Below are positions 1-6,123 of a stretch of DNA of 6,123 nt, piece by piece. Each line of letters opens with the position of its first letter. Position 1 is the first letter of the stretch. The notes under the pieces are model-generated. The model did not search any database. It saw only the letters and a list, made by a program, of their open reading frames with translations, and was not told the DNA's origin. The DNA is from Candidatus Altimarinota bacterium (GTDB lineage: Bacteria; Patescibacteriota; Gracilibacteria; Absconditabacterales; Absconditicoccaceae). The DNA lies in NCBI GenBank assembly GCA_015489035.1, contig WFMP01000047.1, forward strand, positions 1 through 6,123, given 5' to 3'. The position numbers were made by a program, and so were the translations under genes.

Positions 1-36
1 GTGTTAGCTTTGTATTTACAACAATATTTTAAGTAA
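1..36 (+). other. Possible 3' end of an upstream gene
   Basis: Frame 1 is open from the window edge to a TAA at 34-36 and would encode VLALYLQQYFK. Frame 3 also runs to a TAA, at 30-32, so the frame is not certain. The case for a gene end here is the terminator-like hairpin that follows at 57-84. The final YFK resembles the last residues of the two exported proteins downstream (IYFKFIK and NYFSFVKAK), so this could be the tail of a third relative, but eleven residues are too few to decide. Confidence 0.2.
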
Positions 37-56
37 AGTCAATTTAAAGTTTATAG

Positions 57-84
57 AACAGTTGTATTTCACAGCTGTTTTTTT
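57..84 (+). terminator. Rho-independent terminator of the upstream unit
   Basis: ACAGTTG (58-64) pairs with CAGCTGT (72-78), with one G-T pair and a 5-7 base loop, followed by seven T residues (78-84). A57-T79 extends the stem. It lies 34 bases before the first exported-protein gene, so it probably ends an upstream transcript. That leaves little room for a separate promoter: a TATAAA at 87-92 is the only -10-like hexamer noted and it has no good -35 partner, so partial read-through into the next gene is possible. Confidence 0.55.
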
Positions 85-117
85 ATTATAAAACTATTTA
101 TTTAGTAATTTTTTATT

Positions 118-1056
118 ATGAAAAAAATATTATTTATCATTTTTTTAATTTTATGAATATCTTCTAGTTTTGCTTATTCATGAAAAAATTTTGATTTAAA
201 ATCTGAAAATTATTTTACTTGATATTCAAGAGTATCTGTTCAGACAAAATGATTTAATTATAATATTGATAAATTAGAATTTTTTATTTGATGAATTAGA
301 TTTTTAAAATTTAGATCTAATGTGAATGCAGGTAAATATATTTTTGTAGTGCCAAATATGGTAGCTTTGAATCCTATTGATTTAGTTATGAAGTTTAAGG
401 TATATCGTGATAACTATCATATTGAAAAGGATTATCCTTTATCTATGACTTTTCCTTATCTTTCAAAGATAAATTTTAGTTGAGATAAATTAATTATAAA
501 TTGAAATATTCCAACTACTTGATGCAAATTACAAATCTTGTCTTGAGGTAGACTAAATATTTCTTGAAATCAAAGTGTTTATACTTGAAATAGTAACTCG
601 ATTAAGGTTTATTTAGATTGTGATTGATTAAAATCAAATTTAATTTCCGTAATTAGACAAGTTAGACAAACTAAAATAGACACAAATTTAACTTGAGGAA
701 ATCAACAGATTAAAGAAAAAGCAGTTTCTAAAAAAATAATTATTAAAAAGAAGGAAACTCAAAATATAAAAACAGTATCGAAGACACAGAAAAAGAAAGT
801 ACTTACAAAACAAGAGAAAATAGCACAGAAGTTGAGTTTGATAAATATGCAAAAATTGAATAGATTGTTAGGTGTTTATTTATTGAAGAAAGTTAAAAAA
901 TATAAAAATAATAAAGTTAAATTATGATATTTAAAACAAATGTATGATGATTATTTAAAAATGGTAATGTTTAGTTCAGATAGTTTTGGAATGAAAATAA
1001 AATATGTTGATGTTCTTATAGATTTTGCTAAAATTTATTTTAAATTTATTAAATAA
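118..1056 (+). CDS. Exported protein with TIG/Ig-like region and lysine-rich C-terminal tail
   Basis: This 312-residue protein (TGA read as Gly, 15 in-frame TGA codons, TAA stop) is not one I recognise by name. The ATG at 118 gives a typical signal peptide: MKK, a hydrophobic core at about 4-14, and a likely signal peptidase I site after S-F-A19. The mature start (YSGKNFDLKS) matches that of the next gene (FSNENFEIKS). Residues about 40-185 look beta-rich; the stretch from P113 with KINFSGDKLIINGN resembles an IPT/TIG-type Ig-like strand pattern. It has only two mature cysteines, C136 and C168, placed like C143 and C181 of the neighbour, suggesting a disulfide outside the cytoplasm. Residues about 195-235 are a basic linker (many K). 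T214-K312 aligns without gaps to the neighbour's last 101 residues, about half identical by hand count. No Shine-Dalgarno sequence is seen. Function is unknown; a surface or secreted protein, perhaps a small partner of the larger one, is inferred. Confidence 0.8.
756..788 (+). repeat. 33-base exact direct repeat, copy 1
   Basis: These 33 bases, starting AACTCAAAATATAAAAACAG, recur exactly at 3632-3664. Both copies are read in the same frame and encode TQNIKTVSKT at the start of the shared C-terminal tail. Similarity continues past the exact match (KKKVLTKQEKIA here, NKKTLTKQEKIA in copy 2) with synonymous and other differences. Confidence 0.9.
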
Positions 1057-1067
1057 TAAAAAATATT

Positions 1068-3938
1068 ATGAAAAAATTGTTATTGTTAATTGTTAGTATT
1101 TTACTATGTTCGTCTGTATTTGCTTTTTCTAATGAAAATTTTGAAATAAAGTCAGATGGATTTATGTGATCTGCTGGTAAAGTTTCTCTTACTTTGAAGA
1201 AGATAAAAGATATGAATATGATGCCAAACACCTTGAAACTGAAGATAGGAGGAATGCAAATGAATAAAGTAAGTTCTAGTTTTAAAAACGGAACTTTTGT
1301 TTTTTCTTTCCCTTTAAAACAAGATATTACAGAATTAAATGACAGAATTAGCTTTACTTATAATGAGAAATGACCTAATTGACCTGAAAAAACAAAAGTT
1401 TTACCAATAAGATATACAACTTTTAAATATATTAATCTTACAAATTTAACTTGATGAAAAGAAGTTGAGATATGATGATATCTTACTTGAAATTGTTCTT
1501 TGGTTTTATCAAATAATCAAAAATTATGAATGGCTATCAAATGAAATTATGGTTATGTTAAAATACCGAATCATTTTGATACAAATATAGTGGGTGGTTA
1601 TTTAAATTGTAATGATTTAAATTCAAATTGGTTAAGTTTTAATATTTATAAATCACCAAAACTTTCGTATTTAATTTCACAAAATAGAAAAAGAATTAAA
1701 CCTTGATCTACTGTGATTTTATATTGAAATAATTTCAGGTTAAAAGATAGTGATGATATTAAATTATTGTTAAATGGAAAAAAATATCCTGGTAAGATTT
1801 ATGTTATGAATCCGAACCAAATAAAATTTACTTTGCCAAACCAAAATTTATCAAATGCTAAATTACAAGTTTTAAGAAATTGATTTACTTCAAATGAGTT
1901 ATCTTTTTCTTCAGTTACTTATCCAGAGATTACAAAAGTGAATCCTGTAGTTGATACAAAAAACTCTTATTTTAGAATTTTATGAAAATTCGATTATACT
2001 TTATGATGATTATCTGTATCTTATGCTTGAAGAAATTTATCTATATTGTCTACTTGATTAGATTATATAGATGTGAAATATCCTAAGGTTACAGATACTG
2101 TAAATAGTTTTTCTTGTTCTTATTATATTAAACCTTGATATTTCCAAGTAAATATTTGAAATATAAAAAGTAATAATTATTTTTATTATGGTACAGAGAT
2201 ACCACGTATCTCTATTATTAAGCAACCTATTTGTTGAAATTGAGTTTGTAAAATACAATTTTATATAACTCAATCAAATAAAAAATTCAAAGTATTGTTA
2301 AATGGTTCCGAGGCCAAATTTTATAATTTTGGAAGTTTAACCACTATTTTTACAAATGGTTTGACAAAAAAATGAACTATACAGTTAATATTTAGTAATT
2401 GTGTAAGGTCTCCTGTTTATAATTTTGATTACACTCAAGAATATACTCCAGAAATTACTTATATTACATCAGATAATGATTTTGATCCAGGACATAAATT
2501 TTATATAAATTGAAATTATCTTGATTCAGATGGGACAAAAACTAGTATGTGATTGAAAGTGTCTTTATCTCCGAATTATTTGTCAAAATTATATAAATTA
2601 TGATGAACTCTCGCAGATACAGCTATAGTCTGAACAAAAGTAAATATTAGTTTATCAAATAAAAATTGAGCTTCAAATTGATGATCATTTGTAGTATGAT
2701 GAAAAAATATATATTATGGAAATCCTTTGATAAGAAATGTTTTGTATTCGAATGGATGAGAATGATGAAAAGAAGCTACTATAAAGTGAGTTTGATTTTC
2801 AGATAAATGTGATGAAGATAAAATAGTTTTTGCTGGTCAGACACTTTATCCAAAAGATTGTGATTATTCATATTTAACTTTTGTTATTCCAAATGATAGA
2901 ACTACAGATACTTTACAAGTAGTTGTGCAAGATAATAAATCAAATGTTTATAAATTAAGAAGTAAATTATGATGATCTATTGTGGATGAGAAATCTATTT
3001 GATTTGTTTCAAATAATATATCGAAACTTGTAAATTTCTCAAAAGATAGTTTATCTCAAAAAGTAGATTTTAATATAAAAAATACAGAATACCCTATCTA
3101 TATTTCAAGGTTAAAGTTTAAATTGATTACAAACCAACCACTCCCAGCTGATAACTTTGTACTATCTATAGATGGAAATGATAAGAAAATAAGTTTTTCA
3201 CCTGAACAAAATAAACTTACCGATTCTTCAGATAAAAATATTTGATATATAAATAAGGTAGATGGTGGTTATGAAATAGTTTTTAATGGTATTTATATTC
3301 CTTTTTCTTTAGATAATATTAAATTAGAGCTTAGTTTTGATTTATTTCAAAATACTGAAGATAATAGTTTATTAAATATTGTTTTACCAAAACAACGAAT
3401 TTATTATTATAATGTATTTAATACGAAAAAAGTTAATCATTTGAATATAGGTAATGATATGAGTTTGTCTAAATTTAAAATAGTAAATAAAAATCCTATT
3501 TGTTATGATACCGATAGTACTTATTCAAATTGTGCTTTAGTTTTACAGTGATGAGAAGTAAGTTTTCATAATGTAAATATATCTACAAAAAAACAAATAA
3601 ATAACACCCAAAATATACAGAGACAAAAAACAACTCAAAATATAAAAACAGTATCGAAGACACAAAACAAAAAAACCCTTACAAAACAGGAAAAGATAGC
3701 AAATAGACTAAATAAACAAAAAATGAAACTTGTAAATAATGTGTTTAAAAAATTCTTAAGCAAAATGTATCAAAAATATAAATTTAATAGAGATAGATTG
3801 AAATATTTGGTAGAAATGTATAGATGATATAAAATTATGATTAAAAATACATTAGATAATTACCAAAATAAACTAGAATATGTAAATTGATTAATTTATT
3901 TTGCAAAAAATTATTTTAGTTTCGTTAAAGCTAAATAA
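1068..3938 (+). CDS. Large exported multi-domain TIG/Ig-like protein with the shared C-terminal tail
   Basis: This 956-residue protein is encoded with 46 in-frame TGA glycines against about 24 GGN (hand count) and a TAA stop. The ATG at 1068, 11 bases after the previous stop, gives a signal peptide (MKKLLLLIVSILL, likely cut after V-F-A19). Residues 20-41 and about 125-190 resemble the first protein, including the cysteine pair C143/C181. Residues about 200-285 fit an IPT/TIG domain: I-K-P-G-S-T-V-I-L-Y-G-N-N-F at about 210-223, then a middle NQIKFTLP and a closing SNELSFS. Less clear repeats of this pattern start near 466 (DPGHKFYINGNYL) and 568 (EATIKGVGFS). Residues about 645-825 look like another beta-rich domain. 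There are ten mature cysteines (143, 181, 350, 389, 394, 445, 581, 598, 812, 822), an even number, as expected for disulfides outside the cytoplasm. From about 845 comes a Q/K/T-rich linker and the helical, lysine-rich tail shared with the first protein. TIG domains are common in bacterial surface and binding proteins; an adhesin-like or envelope role is inferred. No catalytic motif was seen. Confidence 0.82.
3632..3664 (+). repeat. 33-base exact direct repeat, copy 2
   Basis: This is the second copy of the 33-base identity at 756-788, in the same codon phase, at residues 856-866 of the large exported protein. The bases on either side differ, and the encoded tail then diverges to about half identity while keeping length and hydrophobic pattern. 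Confidence 0.9.
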
Positions 3939-3946
3939 AAAGTTTT

Positions 3947-3975
3947 AAGCTCAAACTTCGGTTTGGGTTTTTTTT
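3947..3975 (+). terminator. Rho-independent terminator after the exported-protein pair
   Basis: AAGCTCAAAC (3947-3956), loop TTCG (3957-3960) and GTTTGGGTTT (3961-3970) make a 10-pair stem with two G-T pairs, a UUCG tetraloop closed by C-G, and eight T residues (3968-3975). It begins nine bases after the TAA of the large exported protein, so the two-gene unit most likely ends here. Confidence 0.85.
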
Positions 3976-4001
3976 GTGGGTTGGGCTCCGTCCCCGAGGA
4001 C
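3976..4001 (+). other. GC-rich intergenic patch of unknown role
   Basis: These 26 bases are mostly G and C in an otherwise extremely AT-rich region, directly after a terminator T-run and before a stretch that is almost all A and T. GTCC (3990-3993) and GGAC (3998-4001) can form a four-pair hairpin around CCGA, too small to be convincing. The patch could be a remnant of a mobile or repeated element, or a protein or RNA site; I cannot tell which. Confidence 0.4.
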
Positions 4002-4008
4002 AAAATAT

Positions 4009-4058
4009 ATAAATATATTGCAATAAAATATATAATTGTTATATTATTGTATATTTAT
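4009..4058 (+). promoter_or_regulatory. Nested imperfect inverted repeat, candidate operator of the toxin-antitoxin operon
   Basis: ATAAATATA (4009-4017) is an exact inverted partner of TATATTTAT (4050-4058). Inside it CAATA (4021-4025) pairs with TATTG (4045-4049), and AATATA (4027-4032) with TATATT (4040-4045). The centres lie within about three bases of each other. It overlaps the candidate promoter and ends 17 bases before the antitoxin start, where Phd/YefM-type antitoxins are known to bind and repress. In DNA this AT-rich, chance palindromes are common. Confidence 0.35.
4018..4047 (+). promoter_or_regulatory. Candidate sigma70-type promoter of the toxin-antitoxin operon
   Basis: TTGCAA (4018-4023) and TATTAT (4042-4047) are separated by 18 bases and would start transcription at about 4054, some 20 bases before the antitoxin ATG. 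The preceding unit is closed by a strong terminator, so a promoter is expected between 3976 and 4075. The low-complexity AT background makes the exact hexamers uncertain. Confidence 0.4.
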
Positions 4059-4060
4059 TT

Positions 4061-4073
4061 TTTAATTATAAAA
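4061..4073 (+). repeat. Leader motif TTTAATTATAAAA before the antitoxin
   Basis: This 13-base sequence ends two bases before the antitoxin ATG and is identical to 4368-4380, which ends one base before the toxin ATG. The first ten bases recur at 4647-4656 across the toxin stop. No purine-rich Shine-Dalgarno sequence exists at these starts, so the motif may be a translation-initiation leader or simply AT-rich similarity. Confidence 0.5.
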
Positions 4074-4075
4074 GT

Positions 4076-4372
4076 ATGACTACAAAACAATTATTAGCTA
4101 TCACTAGTTTATTAAAACCAGAAAATTATGTATCTATAAGGGAATTACAAAAATCTCCTACTAAATCTTTACAAACTTCATGATTTAAAATTATAGTAAA
4201 TAATTGAAAACCTATGTGATTATTTTTGTCTATGAAAGAATTTGAAAAAATGCAGGAAGAGATGCAATTATTGCAAGATAAACAATATTTAAAAGATATT
4301 GAAGAAGCTAGGGAAGAAAAGGAAGAGTATTCAAGAGAACATGTCGTAAAAATGTTTGATTTAAATGTTTAA
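4076..4372 (+). CDS. Type II antitoxin, Phd/YefM-like
   Basis: This 98-residue protein has three TGA glycines (36, 44, 48) and a TAA stop. Residues 18-57 show the Phd/YefM pattern: YVSIRELQKSPTKSL (the 'isvsElrknls' strand and helix), then IIVNNGKPMGLFLSMKEFE (the 'vitrnGkpvavLlsleeyE' part). In this family the N-terminal domain forms a dimer, binds the operator and represses its own operon. The charged helical C-terminus, about 57-90, rich in E, K and Q, should wrap and neutralise the toxin. The first 17 residues extend beyond the usual family start, but the next ATG is at codon 47, inside the fold, so 4076 is the start. The toxin gene follows after nine bases. The family assignment is by motif; the exact subfamily is uncertain. 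Confidence 0.85.
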
Positions 4373-4380
4373 TTATAAAA
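4368..4380 (+). repeat. Leader motif TTTAATTATAAAA before the toxin
   Basis: This is an exact second copy of 4061-4073. It overlaps the last codon and TAA stop of the antitoxin and ends one base before the toxin ATG, so it makes up the whole spacer between the two genes. Confidence 0.5.
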
Positions 4381-4381
4381 A

Positions 4382-4651
4382 ATGAGTTGGAAATATATTT
4401 TTAGAAAAAAAGCAATAAAATCTTTTTCAAAATTAGACAAAAAAATACAGGAAAGAATTATTAAAAAACTTGATTTTTATTTTGCTAGTGAAAATCCATT
4501 ACAGTATGCTGAAAGATTAACAGATCCAAAAATATGAACTTATAGATTTAGAATATGAGAATATAGGTTAGTGTTTGATATTGATGAAGAAGGTAAATTA
4601 ATTATATTATTGGTTATTGATGTAAGATGAAGTGTGTATAAAGAAGTTTAA
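4382..4651 (+). CDS. RelE/ParE-family toxin
   Basis: This 89-residue protein has a typical length for the family, three TGA glycines (52, 59, 83) and a TAA stop. It opens with WKYIFRKKAIKSFSKLDKKIQERI, matching the 'f...a.k.l.kLdk.iq.ri' helices. The core YRFRIGEYRLVFDI at 54-67 and the end VIDVRGSVYKEV at 78-89 match the RelE pattern 'yRiRvGdYRviy ... v.HRr.vY'. R62, R82 and Y86 occupy places comparable to the catalytic R61, R81 and Y87 of E. coli RelE, and K50 may play the part of a basic residue there. This favours a ribosome-dependent mRNA-cleaving toxin over a ParE gyrase inhibitor, though activity is inferred. It is co-transcribed with the antitoxin (nine-base gap). Under the standard code the frame would stop at codon 52, so the gene is adapted to table 25. 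Confidence 0.87.
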
Positions 4652-4656
4652 TTATA
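4647..4656 (+). repeat. Partial third copy of the leader motif
   Basis: TTTAATTATA repeats the first ten bases of the motif at 4061 and 4368 and, as at the end of the antitoxin, overlaps the terminal valine codon and TAA. It lies 28 bases upstream of the recJ GTG rather than next to it. Confidence 0.35.
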
Positions 4657-4684
4657 TTACTTTTAACTTTATAAATTTTGAATA

Positions 4685-6123
4685 GTGAAATTTGAATTAT
4701 TAAATACAGAAGAAGAATTGTCTATACTTGATAGACTTTTGAAAATAAGATGAATAGATTTAGAACAAAAAGAAAAGTTTTTAAATCCTTCTTGGAAAAA
4801 TTTTTGGTATGATAGTTTTTTACTGTCAGATATGGAAAAGGCTATCGTAAGAATAGAAAAGGCTATGAAAAACAATGAAAGAATAGTCGTTTTTTGAGAT
4901 TATGATGTAGATGGAGTGACGGCTACTTACGTGGTTTTTTATTTTATTTATAATTTTTTGTGATATAAAAATATATCTTTGAGATTACCTTCAAGAGTTG
5001 ATGGGTACTGAATAAGAGGTTTTCATCTTGATGAATTGAAAGAAAAATGAGTAAGTGTAGTAATTACTGTAGATAATGGTATTACAGCTATAGAAGAAAC
5101 TGAATATGCAAAAAAACTTTGAATAGATGTGATAATAACTGATCATCATAGTCCTTTGGATAAGATTCCAGAGCCTTTTGCCTTGGTAAATCCTAAAACT
5201 TCACCTGATTATCCTTACAAAGATATTGCTTGAGTGTGAGTTGCTTTTAAATTGATTACAGCTATTGCGAATAGACAGAAGTTGTCTAAATCTATGAAAG
5301 AGAAAATGATGAATTATTTTTTGCCGATAGTTGCGATAGGAACAGTTGCAGATTGTGTTCCTTTGCTTGATGAAAATAGATTATTAGTTCAAAAATGATT
5401 AGAAATTATAAATGATAGAAATAAAAGACCACAAAATATATGAAATATTTGTAATTATTTGAATTTAAAAACTGTAGAAGCATATCATATTTGATTTGTA
5501 ATTTGACCAAGACTAAATGCTTCAGGTAGGATGCATACTCCAGATACTGCTTTTCATGTTTTGTATCAACAAAGGGCTGAGAAACAACTTGAGTATTTGC
5601 AGAAACTTGAGGATATGAATCAAAACAGGAGAGATACTCAATCAGATATTTTGAAAGAGATAGAACAAAATATAGATTTTTCAAAAAATGTTCTTATAGC
5701 TGCAGGTGAGTTTCATGAGTGAATTATTTGAATAGTTTCTTGAAGACTTACAGAAAAATATAACAAACCATCTATTGTAATGCATATTGATAAAGAAAAA
5801 TGACAAGCTGTAGGTTCTTGTAGAGCTCCGATGTATTTTTCAATAGTAAAAATGTTGGAAGAAGTATGATGAGATGGATTACTTGATAGATTTGGATGAC
5901 ATGCTCAGGCTGGATGATTAACTTGTAATTTGGACAATTTAGACAAATTTAAAGAAGCTGTCTATAAATATGGAGAAAATATTTTACCATGAGATTTAGA
6001 AAAACTTATTTTTGTAGATACGGAAGTGACAGAAAAAGATTTAATGTCAGATGAAATAAATGATATTTGGAAATTAGCTCCATTCGGACAACAGAATCAG
6101 CAACCAACATTTTTTATAAAAGA
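4685..6123 (+). CDS. recJ: Single-stranded-DNA-specific exonuclease RecJ (3' end outside the window)
   Basis: RecJ degrades single-stranded DNA 5' to 3' in RecF-pathway recombination, base-excision and mismatch repair, using two metal ions. The visible 479 residues contain the DHH phosphoesterase motifs in order: GDYDVDG (71-77), VDNG (129-132), DHH (153-155), GTVADCVPL (219-227), then GPRLNASGRM (274-283), EGIIGIVSGRL (345-355) and the DHHA1-type FGGHAQAGG (403-411). Residues 410-479 enter the OB-fold part (APFGQQNQQPTFF). About 21 TGA codons encode glycine, many at these conserved positions. The frame is open back to a TAA at 4664-4666 and GTG 4685 is the only usual start codon in that stretch; the next ATG, codon 50, would leave too short a lead before the first motif. 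Usual RecJ length is about 560-580 residues, so roughly the last sixth is missing. It starts 33 bases after the toxin with no terminator between, so read-through from the toxin-antitoxin promoter is possible. Confidence 0.95.

Noticed and set aside
1107..1109. Cys14 of the large exported protein as a lipoprotein cysteine
   Set aside because: The preceding residues (ILL) do not fit a lipobox well, the related protein has no cysteine there, and both have a matching V/S-F-A19 signal peptidase I site.
1049..1231. Minus-strand open frame of 60 codons
   Set aside because: It lies opposite the junction and signal-peptide region of the two exported genes; low-complexity Phe/Ile-rich product, no motif, a shadow of the + strand genes.
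2058..2273. Minus-strand open frame of 71 codons
   Set aside because: Opposite the middle of the large exported gene; Ile/Tyr/Asn-rich product typical of AT-rich antisense.
118..3938. Heavily decayed pseudogenes with dozens of nonsense mutations
   Set aside because: The only interruptions are TGA, the frame never shifts, and the same codon falls on conserved glycines in recJ and the toxin-antitoxin genes, so this is recoding and not decay.
4009..4058. Repeats as a CRISPR array or iterons
   Set aside because: There are only short inverted AT arms, with no regularly spaced direct repeats or spacers. No CRISPR, tRNA, rRNA or insertion-sequence signature was seen anywhere in the window.
4669..4875. 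Minus-strand open frame of 68 codons
   Set aside because: Opposite the 5' end of recJ, no recognisable domain.
5406..5684. Minus-strand open frame of 92 codons
   Set aside because: Opposite conserved RecJ motifs; the + strand gene is certain.
5531..5722. Separate + strand small gene starting ATGCATACTCCA
   Set aside because: It is an in-frame internal piece of recJ that appears separate only because TGA at 5720 is a stop in the standard code.
118..6123. TGA as tryptophan (Mycoplasma-type code, table 4)
   Set aside because: It would put Trp at invariant glycines of RecJ, RelE and Phd motifs and give an absurd Trp content; TGG is still used for Trp.

Overview
The window comes from a bacterium that reads TGA as glycine (translation table 25), as known for the candidate phyla Absconditabacteria (SR1) and Gracilibacteria (BD1-5/GN02). 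Under the standard code almost nothing here is open for long. With TGA as glycine, five long genes on the + strand fill the window, all four visible stops are TAA, and in-frame TGA falls on invariant glycines: the glycine before DYDVDG, the glycine of GPRLNASGRM and the G-H of the DHHA1 end of RecJ, NNGKP in the antitoxin, and RIGEYR in the toxin. TGG is still used as tryptophan, which argues against TGA=Trp. The sequence is very AT-rich and no start codon has a convincing Shine-Dalgarno sequence. The sequence alone does not separate SR1 from Gracilibacteria.

Layout. Bases 1-84 hold the end of an upstream transcription unit, with a hairpin plus T-run terminator at 57-84. Bases 118-3938 are a two-gene unit encoding related exported proteins of 312 and 956 residues, 11 bases apart and closed by a strong terminator at 3947-3975. 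Both begin with a signal peptide and a matching mature N-terminus, carry beta-rich TIG/Ig-like regions with paired cysteines, and end in the same lysine-rich, helix-forming tail of about 100 residues. Part of that tail is encoded by an exact 33-base repeat. I do not recognise a named family for either protein; surface or secreted proteins are the best inference.

After a 137-base intergenic region with an unusual GC-rich patch, a nested inverted repeat and a candidate promoter, bases 4076-4651 encode a type II toxin-antitoxin pair (Phd/YefM-like antitoxin, RelE/ParE-family toxin). At 4685 the gene for the single-strand-specific 5'-3' exonuclease RecJ starts with GTG and runs off the end of the window.

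How they work together. The two exported proteins probably act at the cell surface, share an export or anchoring route through their common ends, and are co-expressed. The toxin-antitoxin pair is likely a self-regulated module next to the housekeeping repair gene recJ. No functional link between the surface pair and the toxin-antitoxin/recJ block is visible.
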